Of a stretch of DNA of 64,000 bases, positions 1-9,090 are shown one piece after another (the first letter of the stretch is position 1; every line of letters begins with the position of its first letter). Made by a program: the position numbers and the translations under genes. Source of the stretch: Polytrichum commune. Lineage: Eukaryota; Streptophyta; Polytrichopsida; Polytrichales; Polytrichaceae. The notes below the pieces were generated by a model. That model had not been told where the DNA came from and did no database searches. It saw only the letters and a list, made by a program, of their open reading frames with translations. The DNA is taken from assembly GCA_950295325.1 (NCBI GenBank), contig OX485805.1:7316501-7380500 (forward strand). Reading direction: 5' to 3'.

Positions 1-22
1 GATTGACAAGCGGCTACTTGAG

Positions 23-1456
23 TTGGCATCACCTCGGATTATCCTCGACTACGAAGGCAGAGCTACGCTTGCACAAGCGTTTGCCGTGGTTGAGAGATGT
101 GATCGGGCTCTCTGTCAACATGATGCCACAGACATGGTATCTTGGATGACAGAAAGTACGAAATCAAGAAGAATTGTCACAGCTACTAGTAGTTTAGCTG
201 AGACTCAACCCGTGAAGGAGCAAAGGATTTTGCATTGTTGGGGTTGTGGAGAAGCTGGTCATTCGAAAAATGATCCCAATTGTCCTAAGAAGAAGAAAAC
301 TCAGCCTTTGGGAAAATTAAAACAAAAGATAGAATCAGTAAAGGCAGGGGACAATTCTAAGAAGAGACAATTGAAATGTAACCATTGTGGTGGCACTAAT
401 CACGATGTGGATCATTGTTTCCAACTTCATCCTGAGATGCGGCCTGCCAGTTATGTCACTGGAAAGTCTCCAAGGGAGCAGAGTCTTGAGGCTAAGGTGG
501 CAGAGCTTGAGCAAAAGCTCAAATCTTCTGCATCTTTTGCTCAAATTTCTGAGCCGCATGTGGGTACTGGCACCTCGGGTTCGGACATGTATATGTTTGG
601 AGCAGCTGGAGAGGTGGTGGCGGCGGCTTCTACTCGCTCACAAACATTGGCAGATGCGGTGGCTTCCACGAGTGGTGGTAGCAACGAGGTGCTACATCCT
701 CGCCGTGCCGGACCAGCTGATCAAATTGGTCAAGCATGTTTACCTCTTTCATTTGGATTGGTAGACACCACTGTTGTTGGGGCTAAAAACCCTGTACCTT
801 TGAGAGATGGGGATTCCATCTCGAAGGATGTTACGCAGGCATTGGCATATAAAATTCTCCATATGCCAATTTTCTCGGGTTCAGAATTTATGGCTTCGGA
901 TTTCAAGCCTGCTGCAGTTTTTCATTTAGCTGGGAGAATGTTAGAAGGTAAGGTGGATTTGCCATCCCTTCAAGTATCCCAAGCTGTGGTTGACGTACCT
1001 GTGGCTGAGGAGGTGGAGGACTTAGCCAATTTGCGAGCGAGTCTTGCGGATGCGGCGATCATTGCTTTTGGTAAGCAAACTGATATTCCTCCATCATCAA
1101 TTTCAGCAGTGGATACGTCATTTTCGAATTATGCGGCGGGAGCGGCATACCTTGCAGACATTTCTGCAAGGCCTGCTCGCGAACGGCATAATTTGCAACC
1201 TGGAGTTGTACGGCTGGTGAACGACAAATCCTTGTTTGTCGTTTCACGCACGGATATGCCTACTATCCGTGCTACACCACTGAGAGTTATGATGGATTCC
1301 GGTGCTCAACCGGTTATGATTGGCAAAGGACTTGCTGACAGTCTTGGATTAACGCCAGCAAGCTTGGATCCTTGTCCATTCACTATTGTGACTTCAGTAG
1401 GGGACACTGAACGTGCAACAGGTTACACCAAGGCACCTCTATGCTACCAACTATGA
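23..1456 (+). CDS. Gag-protease region of the retrotransposon, partial and frame-broken
   Basis: This is the C-terminal part of Gag followed by an aspartic protease; the frame is open back to the window edge, so the first Met is not the true start. Two CCHC zinc knuckles are seen, CWGCGEAGHSKNDPNC near residue 72 and CNHCGGTNHDVDHC near residue 119. These nucleocapsid motifs bind element RNA. A variable Ala/Ser-rich linker follows. The protease active site DSGA is at about residue 425 (near 1295). Protease normally runs some 60-80 residues past that motif; here the frame ends 53 residues later while its usual C-terminal part continues in another frame from about 1425. This suggests a small internal deletion or indel around 1420-1450, so the protease of this copy is probably non-functional. 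Programmed frameshifting is possible but less likely inside a compact fold. Confidence 0.82.
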   Translation: MASPRIILDYEGRATLAQAFAVVERCDRALCQHDATDMVSWMTESTKSRRIVTATSSLAETQPVKEQRILHCWGCGEAGHSKNDPNCPKKKKTQPLGKLKQKIESVKAGDNSKKRQLKCNHCGGTNHDVDHCFQLHPEMRPASYVTGKSPREQSLEAKVAELEQKLKSSASFAQISEPHVGTGTSGSDMYMFGAAGEVVAAASTRSQTLADAVASTSGGSNEVLHPRRAGPADQIGQACLPLSFGLVDTTVVGAKNPVPLRDGDSISKDVTQALAYKILHMPIFSGSEFMASDFKPAAVFHLAGRMLEGKVDLPSLQVSQAVVDVPVAEEVEDLANLRASLADAAIIAFGKQTDIPPSSISAVDTSFSNYAAGAAYLADISARPARERHNLQPGVVRLVNDKSLFVVSRTDMPTIRATPLRVMMDSGAQPVMIGKGLADSLGLTPASLDPCPFTIVTSVGDTERATGYTKAPLCYQL

Positions 1457-1706
1457 TATACTTGTTGGTCAGCAAGCTCTTTACCCACTTGGCTTTGGTT
1501 TGGATAATTGGACGGAAGAGGCATGGATTAAACCGGGATGGTCCACTGGAGATGGCAGGAAGGTATTTATTCCCGTCACATTTGCAGCCACTGCTATGAC
1601 TATGGTTGCGGAGGCAATGTTTGGTTGCAGCTGTTCAGTTGCAGATTTGCCTTGTGCTCCAGTTTTATTGGAGGAAACAATGGACTACACTTGTAATACG
1701 GCATAA
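1413..1706 (+). pseudogene. Protease C-terminal segment in a shifted frame
   Basis: This frame starts inside the end of the Gag-protease frame and contains YDILVGQQALYPLG, which matches the C-terminal part of Ty3/gypsy proteases, where a D-I/V-L-I/V-G-Q motif follows a stretch that is missing here. It then runs through a Trp-rich segment to TAA at 1704, followed two codons later by TAA at 1710. After that the same frame stays open into the methyltransferase. The segment is therefore probably the link between protease and methyltransferase in one polyprotein, now cut by a frame break on its left and two stops on its right. Confidence 0.6.
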
Positions 1707-1712
1707 CAATAA

Positions 1713-2861
1713 TTTGTAGCATCTTTTCAAATTCCTGCTCCACATTTCAAGGATCCACCTCCACCATGGCGAACTCCTAAGGAGTTATCCGACCATTGTC
1801 GACACATTGTAGCGGATTTGAAGCTTGGAGAGGCACCTCCAACTTCATCCTCATTTTCTTTTGCTCAACCCATTCGTTGGCAACCATCACCTGAAGGTAT
1901 TGTCCTTGTGGAGATCTTTGGAGGCATTGGCACAGGTTTGGCGGCAGTGTTGGAAGCTGGAATTACAGTTTGGCGATATATTCATGTGGACAATGGGTAT
2001 GCAGCCAACAGAGCCGTCCGACACCACATCCAACAATTGTTGTTGAGATACCCCGCACAATTGTCAGCCTCTGCCATTCATGGATGTTGTGGTCAACTTC
2101 CTCAAGATGTCACTATGATTAGTGATGAGGATTTGAGAAGGTTGGGCCACGTGGATTTGATTATTGCAGGATGGCCTTGTCAAGGCCATTCGCGGGCAGG
2201 AACTGGCCAAGGATTGGATGATCCTAGGTCTAGTTTGTTTGCGGATTTGATGCGATTGACGCAATGGTGGTTTACCCACCAATCAACTTCGCCAGGGTAC
2301 ATTTTCGAAAATGTACCATTATTGGGTGATACCCGGTACAAAGTGGTGAAGGATGGTGAGTACATTAACCAAATTCTGGGTACTCCAACATTTCTAGATG
2401 CTGCATCTTTGGGATCCTTTGCTCATCGGCCTCGTTGGTTTTGGACCAACTTGGTATCACCTCGGGTTTCAGCGGCGATTTCCCGCATTCCCCGCCTTAT
2501 GGATCGCAAGGTGGATGACATTTTAGATGATCATCGTGTTTCCTTGGCAGTTACCCAGGATGACACCTTGCCATTTGCATTAATTAACAAGGTGGGAATT
2601 CCGAGAGGTGCACTACTTACTTTTGTGACATATCCACAGTCTTTTGCATTTCGATCTCGTGGACCTGGCATGGTTTGGGATTCAAAATCCCAAACTTATG
2701 AGGAGCCTACGGCAGATGAGCGGGAACGCGCCATGGGTTTTCTTACAGGTACCACGGCTGCTCACGGGCTTCAGGAAGGTCAGAGACGTTTCCTATTGGG
2801 GCAAGCTATGGATCTTAATAGCATTGTGTGGATAATTGGAATTTGTCTTGCTGCTCAATAA
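1713..2861 (+). CDS. DNMT3-like cytosine-5 DNA methyltransferase domain inside the retrotransposon
   Basis: The protein would transfer methyl from S-adenosylmethionine to C5 of cytosine. Conserved C5-MTase motifs appear in canonical order: motif I FGGIGTG (near 1917), motif IV GWPCQG with the catalytic Cys codon at 2178-2180, motif VI FENVPLL with the Glu codon at 2307-2309, an AHRPRWFW stretch resembling the AHRARYFWGN-type block of DNMT3/DRM enzymes, and motif X LLGQAMD near the C-terminus. No residue known to be essential is seen missing. The target-recognition part between motifs VIII and IX is short, as in DNMT3. The start is uncertain: no good ATG lies before motif I, and the frame is open from 1713, which fits expression as part of a Gag-Pol polyprotein. 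It ends at TAA 2859-2861. It shares frame with protease and RT. It could help silence or mark element copies, but that role is inference. Confidence 0.88.
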   Translation, partial: FVASFQIPAPHFKDPPPPWRTPKELSDHCRHIVADLKLGEAPPTSSSFSFAQPIRWQPSPEGIVLVEIFGGIGTGLAAVLEAGITVWRYIHVDNGYAANRAVRHHIQQLLLRYPAQLSASAIHGCCGQLPQDVTMISDEDLRRLGHVDLIIAGWPCQGHSRAGTGQGLDDPRSSLFADLMRLTQWWFTHQSTSPGYIFENVPLLGDTRYKVVKDGEYINQILGTPTFLDAASLGSFAHRPRWFWTNLVSPRVSAAISRIPRLMDRKVDDILDDHRVSLAVTQDDTLPFALINKVGIPRGALLTFVTYPQSFAFRSRGPGMVWDSKSQTYEEPTADERERAMGFLTGTTAAHGLQEGQRRFLLGQAMDLNSIVWIIGICLAAQ

Positions 2862-3200
2862 CGTATGGATGACCAATTGCTTACTCTGAGGGCAGAGAAC
2901 AATGGTCAGGGGGCAATGGAGCCGCAATCCAAGGATCACATTGAGGTCAATGACACCGAGGGATTATTTCCTTTGAAACTTCATGTTGCAGAAGAGCTTC
3001 GAGCCCAACGTGTTTTTTCGGCTTTGGACCAAGAGTTTGGGAAGTTGGAGGCCCATAAAATGTTTCTACTTCTATTTCTTGGTGATACTTCATATGTGGG
3101 TAGCTATTTAGCTACACAAACTAATTGTAGTGGAGAGGATACGCATTTGGATTCAAGTACAGATGATGGGGGCAAAGGTGTTGCCCTCTCCACGGACTAG
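2862..3200 (+). CDS. Linker segment between methyltransferase and reverse transcriptase, unknown function
   Basis: About 111 codons are open in the same frame as the neighbouring methyltransferase and RT, from ATG at 2865 to TAG at 3198-3200. The product is acidic and I recognise no domain. Its position before RT and the shared frame suggest a spacer within the polyprotein. The upstream stop (TAA, 2859) and downstream stop (TAG, 3198) separate it from both neighbours in this copy. Confidence 0.5.
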   Translation, partial: RMDDQLLTLRAENNGQGAMEPQSKDHIEVNDTEGLFPLKLHVAEELRAQRVFSALDQEFGKLEAHKMFLLLFLGDTSYVGSYLATQTNCSGEDTHLDSSTDDGGKGVALSTD

Positions 3201-3206
3201 CAATCA
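3198..3206 (+). promoter_or_regulatory. Candidate leaky stop codon (TAG CAA TCA) upstream of pol
   Basis: The stop before the RT frame reads TAG CAA TCA and the frame continues open for over 1000 codons. The six bases after the stop fit CARYYA, the consensus known to promote UAG readthrough in tobamoviruses and reported for a plant retroelement stop. Seen: the motif and the shared frame. Inferred: that it sets a Gag-to-Pol ratio. The other stops of this element (TAA at 1704, 1710, 2859) do not fit this context, so chance after a CAG-to-TAG mutation remains possible. Confidence 0.4.
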
Positions 3207-6200
3207 CAGGCTGTGCTGGCACCAAGTGGCAATCCTTCTATGAAGAAGGAAACCACGGAGTTTGACGATTGGCCAATTGAAGTGGGGCCAAAGCTTACTG
3301 GTGCCGAAGCACGAAAGGTACGGGCATTTATTCGCTCTTACCGTAATTGTTTTGCCTTTAGTCTTCATGATCTTGAAGGATATAAAGGTAAACATGTTCG
3401 TATTCAACTTGAGGACGACCACCCTATTTTCAGACGGCCGTACAGACTTAGTACATCTGACAGGTTGGGTGTTCAAACTCGATGTCAAGAGTTATTGGCA
3501 GCGGAATTGATTGAACTCTCCAATGGAGAGTATGCTTGTGCCACGGTTATGCCGTCAAAGAAGGATATCTTTGGCAACTGGACGGAAAAACGGATGTGTG
3601 GTGATTATCGTCCAGTCAACCGCAAGACCAAGTCGGATCGATATCCAATGCCGATGCCGGAGGAGTTGTTTGATGCACTGGGATTTTCTAGAATCTTCAG
3701 CACTCTGGATTTGAGGTCTGGTTATCACCAATTATCTTTGTTGTTAGGTGATCGGGTGAAGACCGCATTTTGGGGAATTGATAAAGATGGCAATGATCAA
3801 CTTTATCATTGGAAATTTTTGCCATTTGGTCTCAAGAATGCACCAGCTGAATTTCAGCGGGTGATGGACCAATTATTGGCTGGTTTGTCGTTTGCTAGAT
3901 GTTACATTGATGATGTTATCATCTTTAGTAATAGTCCACAAGATCATGTGAGACATTTGCAAGCGGTATTTGAACGACTTCAACGGTGGGGACTCCGTTT
4001 ACATCATGGAAAATGTAAGTTTTTCCATGATCAATTGCCCTATTTAGGCCACATGATTGTTCATGGCGGTCTTGGTGTGCAACAGGCGAAGGTGGATGCT
4101 TTGCACAAAATTCCCGCACCTAGTGATGTACCACGGCTTCGTGCATTTCTAGGATTGGCAAATTATTATAGGAGGTTTGTCAAAAACTTTAGTTTGATTG
4201 CCAAACCTCTTACCATTCTCACGGGGAAAGACCAACCATGGATTTGGAGTCGGGAACAACAACATGCATTTGATACATTGAAGCAGAGGCTCGGTTCAGC
4301 GCCAGTGCTTCGACGCCCGGATGTGTCTAGAGCTTTTCAATTGCACACGGATTGGAGTGCAGTGGGATTGGGAGCGGTATTGACACAGAAAGATGAAGAA
4401 GGAAAGGAATATGTGGTGGCTTATGCATCTAGAAGCAATAATAGTGCTGAATCTAATTATTCTTCTTATGAAGGCGAGGCCTTGGCGGCCGTTTGGGCCA
4501 TTGCACATTTTCGACCTTATTTGTATGGGCAAAAGTTTACTTTGGTGACTGATCATCAGCCTTTAAAATGGCTTATGGAATCAGATAAGCTCACCGGGAA
4601 ACTTGCTAGGTGGGCATTGTTACTTCAGGAATATGATTTTGAAGTTGTTCACCGAGCAAGAATTGCCAACTTGGATGCAGACGGATTGTCTCGCAATCCA
4701 AGTCTTTCAGATGAGGATTTAACTGGAGCCAGGTGGCATGGAGATTGTGATCGTGAGGCAGTGCCGGGTTGGCATGCTGCCACATATCTCACAATGATGT
4801 CGGGATTGGCTGCTGAGATCCTTGTGGAAGAACAAGATGAGGAGGTTGATAAATCTCTCGTTGTTAGTGATGTGATGGAAGACCAGGCGGTCTTGCACAA
4901 ACTTCAACAAGGGATATTTCCTCTTGGACTATCTGCTATGGAGCGAGATAGAGTTAGTCACCGGATAACAAGGTTTCGTTGGGCAAACAGCTTGTTATTT
5001 CGTGTGTGGCCAAACGGAACGAGGCGCATCGTTCCAAGGCCAGATCAAAGAGCTTCTTTGGTGCGGCAAGTGCACGAGGAGCTTGGACATTTTGGAGTGC
5101 GAAGGACGCACTCTATGTTGCGCAACCAATATTGGTGGACTGGTATGTATCAACAGGTTGCCACTTATATTTCTAGGTGTGAAGTATGTGACCGGGTCAG
5201 GTCAAGTTTTAATACTTTATCACCTCAACTTCAGTCTTTACCTATTATGGGCTTGGGATATCGTTGGTCTTTGGATTTTGCCGGACCGCTTACTATCACT
5301 CCACGAGGGGCAAAGTATGTACTTGTGATGGTGGAGCATTTTAGTAAGTGGATTGAACTCGTGGCTCTTCCGCAAAATTCCTCAGAATTGGCGGCTATGG
5401 CATTTCTTGATCGAGTTTTGGCACGGTTTGGAGCACCTGCAGAGGTGTTGACGGATCAAGGGAGAGAATTTTTTGGATCTTTCGAAGCTTTGTGTACCAA
5501 GGCTTTGATTGATCATCGGACAACTTCCAGAGATCACCCTGAGGCAGATGGCTTAGCTGAACGAGTTGTTCAGACGGTTAAGCGCGGTTTGCAGAAGTAT
5601 GGATTGCTTCATGGCAACCATCGCGATTGGGACTTGATGTTACCATGGATAGCAATGGGTTATCGTTTCAACAGGCAAGCATCTTTGGCATCCTATAGTC
5701 CTTACCAACTCTTGTATGGACGGGAACCAATTTTATCTAGCTCGGTGCGAGAGAAATTGGCTCCCGTGGTAAACTTGGATGATCCAGATGTTTGGGCTCA
5801 ATGTCTTCATGACCGAGCAGCGTTCTTCCAAAAGGCCATGCCTATGGCTATGGATAACTTAAATATTGCTCAACATCGTGATACATTACGGTATGCCCGG
5901 ATCCGCAGTGGAGCTTATCGACCTCAGGTTCGTAGATTTTCCAAAGGGAATTATGTTTACTTGCAACGGGAGGCGCCTACGACATTGGATGTCAAGGCTG
6001 GGCGCACGATTTTGCGGGTAAAAGATGTCTTGCCAAGTGGTATATTATTGCTTGAAGGCAAGGATGGACGGGAATGTTGTGAGCATTCAAAGAATTGTGC
6101 TCCATGTCACCTTCCCATCGACGGCTCTGTGCATCCCGAGTTGGCGGTTGTACCACAGGGTCTGCCTTGTTATGTTTGTGGAGAGAAGAAAGGAGCTGCA

Positions 6201-6344
6201 ACAATGTTATTGTGCGACCAATGTCAACGTGGATGGCACATGGCATGTTTGACACCTCCCCTTTTGACTCTTCCTTCTGGCAACTGGGTTTGTCCTCGTT
6301 GTCGGAAAGCTTCTCATTCCGTGGCCGTTAATGGTCATGATTGA
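3201..6344 (+). CDS. Pol: reverse transcriptase, RNase H, integrase and C-terminal PHD finger
   Basis: An uninterrupted frame of about 1045 codons. Residue numbers count from codon 3213. RT: LPFGLKNAPAEFQRVMD and the catalytic YIDD at residues 231-234. RNase H: HTDWSAVGLGAVL near residue 379 and the DHQPLKW block. Integrase: an HHCC zinc-binding domain (HEELGHFGVRRTH to CEVCDR), then the catalytic triad D688, D748, E783, the last two separated by 34 residues. Where chromoviruses carry a chromodomain, this protein has a PHD finger (residues about 986-1030, CYVC, CDQC, HMAC, CPRC, a C4-H-C3 zinc pattern) with a Trp before the last Cys pair, as in histone-H3-tail readers. The enzyme set reverse-transcribes and inserts the element; the PHD finger may guide insertion to marked chromatin (inference). 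All catalytic residues checked are present, so pol itself looks intact. Confidence 0.93.
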   Translation, partial: QSQAVLAPSGNPSMKKETTEFDDWPIEVGPKLTGAEARKVRAFIRSYRNCFAFSLHDLEGYKGKHVRIQLEDDHPIFRRPYRLSTSDRLGVQTRCQELLAAELIELSNGEYACATVMPSKKDIFGNWTEKRMCGDYRPVNRKTKSDRYPMPMPEELFDALGFSRIFSTLDLRSGYHQLSLLLGDRVKTAFWGIDKDGNDQLYHWKFLPFGLKNAPAEFQRVMDQLLAGLSFARCYIDDVIIFSNSPQDHVRHLQAVFERLQRWGLRLHHGKCKFFHDQLPYLGHMIVHGGLGVQQAKVDALHKIPAPSDVPRLRAFLGLANYYRRFVKNFSLIAKPLTILTGKDQPWIWSREQQHAFDTLKQRLGSAPVLRRPDVSRAFQLHTDWSAVGLGAVLTQKDEEGKEYVVAYASRSNNSAESNYSSYEGEALAAVWAIAHFRPYLYGQKFTLVTDHQPLKWLMESDKLTGKLARWALLLQEYDFEVVHRARIANLDADGLSRNPSLSDEDLTGARWHGDCDREAVPGWHAATYLTMMSGLAAEILVEEQDEEVDKSLVVSDVMEDQAVLHKLQQGIFPLGLSAMERDRVSHRITRFRWANSLLFRVWPNGTRRIVPRPDQRASLVRQVHEELGHFGVRRTHSMLRNQYWWTGMYQQVATYISRCEVCDRVRSSFNTLSPQLQSLPIMGLGYRWSLDFAGPLTITPRGAKYVLVMVEHFSKWIELVALPQNSSELAAMAFLDRVLARFGAPAEVLTDQGREFFGSFEALCTKALIDHRTTSRDHPEADGLAERVVQTVKRGLQKYGLLHGNHRDWDLMLPWIAMGYRFNRQASLASYSPYQLLYGREPILSSSVREKLAPVVNLDDPDVWAQCLHDRAAFFQKAMPMAMDNLNIAQHRDTLRYARIRSGAYRPQVRRFSKGNYVYLQREAPTTLDVKAGRTILRVKDVLPSGILLLEGKDGRECCEHSKNCAPCHLPIDGSVHPELAVVPQGLPCYVCGEKKGAATMLLCDQCQRGWHMACLTPPLLTLPSGNWVCPRCRKASHSVAVNGHD

Positions 6345-6884
6345 GAATTTTGTGGATGTTTACCACATGTTTTAGTGGTGAAGTTGTTATTTAGTTGGTT
6401 GGAAATTTTATGGAATTAAGATCACATTGAAAGAGTTATCCAAGAATTCAACATTAATTGTTGAAGGCGATTAAGGATGGGGCTCACATTGCACCCAGCC
6501 TACAGTTCTTGGATTATTTTGTCAATCACGAGTTTAATTCCTTCGATTACTACTACCCAATTAAATATGTATAGATGTAGCAACAACTTCATCATGTTCA
6601 ACATCTCTACCGATGAGTGTGTTTGTTCCTAGCCGATTGGAGGGGCTCGTTATCTGCTAGTGGAAGCACTTGAAGAGGTGGTTGTTTAGCATTTTAGTTT
6701 GCTATTTTATTTTGCTAATTGATGTTGACAACGACACTCGATCTGTTGTGTTTAACGATCTTAGTTTACACGACATGCATCTTAGGCCCATAATTTTGTC
6801 CTTCATTGAATGTGTCCATGTGAGTGGATCATAGATTAATATTTGAATCAAATTGTGTTGCTCAAATCGACTATATAGAATAAT
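6345..6884 (+). other. 3' flank of the retrotransposon, no gene
   Basis: Non-coding sequence that probably holds the polypurine tract and at least part of the 3' LTR. A purine-rich stretch lies near 6470-6482 (AAGGATGGGG). With the 5' LTR outside the window, LTR borders cannot be fixed. No gene is seen. Confidence 0.4.
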
Positions 6885-7040
6885 AGCCCACTCACACTTA
6901 CTGGTGCGGGCCACTAGTGAATGATGAGTACTAGCAGTTGTTACATCCAGTGGCTCTCACTGGCTAAACCAACTCTAACAATGACCCCTGCTAGTAGGAA
7001 CCTTTCAGTGGTGGCCCACACCAGTAACTGTGAATGGGCT
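6885..7040. mobile_element. Small inverted-repeat element (MITE-like), 156 bp
   Basis: The two 36-bp ends, 6885-6920 and 7005-7040, are inverted copies of each other with about five mismatches. Each outer end begins with AGCCCA. The interior has no coding capacity. This is the structure of a miniature inverted-repeat transposable element or of a DNA-transposon remnant. No clear target-site duplication was found, so the family is not assigned. Confidence 0.6.
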
Positions 7041-8270
7041 CTAAGACTGTTGCTAGCAGTCCAAGTTCCATCTTATTAGTCTATGTGGAAGTCTATTATA
7101 TGTCAAGTGCCACACAAAAGGCAAGAATACAATGAAGGTGTGTTAAAAAAAAGTTTTGGACAATGTTAATTATAATGCAACAATTACAAGGGATTGTCAT
7201 TGTGTTTTTAAATATAATCATATATTTCATTAATATATTTTATCAAAGCAATACTATACAACATCAAACTGTTCAAAAGTGTATAGAGTCATAATTTGAC
7301 CACAATAATATGTACTGCTTGAATTTATGTTGTCATTTCATAAAGCACACATATCGTGATCAACGTTCCTTCATCAACCAAAAGTTCAAATCTTGAAACC
7401 ATCAGTGTCAATCAAAATGACATTATATTGTGAGACAAATTCCAATCCAATATTTATTGCTATCATTTTACCATATTTTGTCACCCACTTCCAATGCTCT
7501 TGATAAACTAAGGAACAAATTATTCTAACCAATCACAATTTAAATTGTTGGGGCAAAGCTTCATGTGCTTAGCATCTTGTTTTAATAATAATATTAGGGT
7601 CGCTTCACACACGAGACTTGAGGTGCATGAGCATTACATTCTAACATCCATCATTGATCGAAAAGGCTGAGACTGTCCAAGTTTACTTCACACAAGAAGG
7701 TGAAGGTCTAAGGGTCCTAAGAAATTATCATGGATGAAAAGTCTACATGGCATACTTTAAATAATGTTTCATGGTTTGCCGGATTTAGCATCAGGCCTGC
7801 CTCCAAGAGACAGGCATGACACAAATTATGGTTGACCATCGAGGGCCCTCACAATTCACTATCATGGCCCTTGGCTGATGTATGCACTGGGCCTTAGTTA
7901 TAGGAATACAATATAAATGTTACAACTATTTCTGAACAAACCTAGGAGCCAACTTGTTTTCTAATGTACATAAATAACAATCTTGAATGAATCTTTGGTA
8001 ACTTTGATTGTGTGATCATCATTATCATTTGGAATGCATACACATAACTTACAATGCTCCTTTTTGACGGGTCCACCTTCTTTTCATGTGACATGTTGTT
8101 TCTTCTTTTGCCTTTCAATGTGACTAACAACATCAAAAACTACCTTTCAAATGACATGTTGTTAAAATCTTAATCTATCACACAAAATTGAACATCAAAT
8201 CATATTTTTTTCAAAAAGATAAATGTAGTGAACTATGAACTTCTTACAATGTTTGGTCCAAACTAAGAAT
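7041..8270. other. AT-rich intergenic DNA, nothing recognised
   Basis: Only short open frames occur and none has recognisable domains. No RNA gene or ordered repeat was seen. Confidence 0.5.
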
Positions 8271-9090
8271 TCTCCGAGACCTCATGTTGCACCATAACTC
8301 AAATATTGCCCTCCAATCCATATTCTCCAACTTTATCCCGCATAATGATACTCACATCAAAGCATCCAAAGTGTCCAACTTCAATGAAGCTCGCAAGTGG
8401 TCTTTGATAGGATATTGTTAAGTTTCATGAGATGTGGCCAATTGGTATACCACTCATTAATGGCCCCACAAAATTGCCATGCTGCATACACAAATTTATA
8501 TTCACATTCATGCCTCAAAGTTTCGTCAACCTTGAGCAACTCAGCTATACTTTCATCACTTTCAACCGCCATCAATCTCTCCAACCATGGCTCTCCAATC
8601 TTTCATGAATGAACTTCTTCATCACTTGGATAATACTTTGAACTTAAAAGTTTTGACGCGTTGAAAACAAATAGAACATTAAAAAAATCTCATTCAAGCT
8701 ATCCACATTTGTTTGCTCATACATGAAAGTAATAGAAACCAAACTAGTTGGAGGAAAATGAAGAGCCTCCCATCTACCACCACGATTTGTAATCATGTCT
8801 TATCTTGTGGTCACGTAGGGATGAATTATGGATATTTTTGCAACCTACTCTCAAACTCCCATGGTGAGTTAACACCAAATTCCTCACATGGAAAGCATTT
8901 CATAGAACCATGTGTAGGCCCACCACGTGGTCTTATATGTACAAGTCATTTCCTACCAATTTTCTAAGATGATCTAAACTTCCTTTCATATATTCGTGCT
9001 CGAGCTCTTGTGGGTGCAGGTTGTTCAACTTCTTGGGAGTCTAATAAATCATCATTAGAATGTGAATGTTCGCTTGACTTGTGATGCAAT
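8271..9090 (-). pseudogene. Decayed hAT-family transposase
   Basis: Read on the minus strand, two blocks match the intact transposase at 13.9-16.2 kb. At about 8980-8840 lies IGRKWL followed by MKCFPCEEF, matching that protein's N-terminal zinc-binding block (IGRRWL, MKCEACEEF). At about 8520-8280 lies FCGAINEWYTNWPHLMKL followed by remains of the dimerisation tail, matching FCGNDREFMINWPTMM. The central catalytic part is missing and stops break the frame. This is an old, internally deleted copy of the same family. Confidence 0.6.

Larger units (their letters stand above)
1..6344 (+). mobile_element. Ty3/gypsy-type LTR retrotransposon carrying a DNA methyltransferase and a PHD finger (5' end outside window)
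   Basis: The order of domains is Gag (zinc knuckles), protease, cytosine-5 DNA methyltransferase, linker, reverse transcriptase, RNase H, integrase, PHD finger. RT before integrase defines the Ty3/gypsy order. The window begins inside gag, so the 5' LTR, primer-binding site and Gag N-terminus are not visible. From about 1413 to 6344 everything lies in one reading frame, interrupted only by stops at 1704, 1710, 2859 and 3198; gag upstream is in another frame. The 3' LTR cannot be placed because its partner is missing. LTR elements carrying a DNMT have, to my knowledge, been described from Klebsormidium and Symbiodinium, so the fusion type has precedent, but this domain set with a PHD finger is unusual. 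Presence of the domains is clear; whether this copy is active is doubtful because of the stops and a break in protease. Confidence 0.9.
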
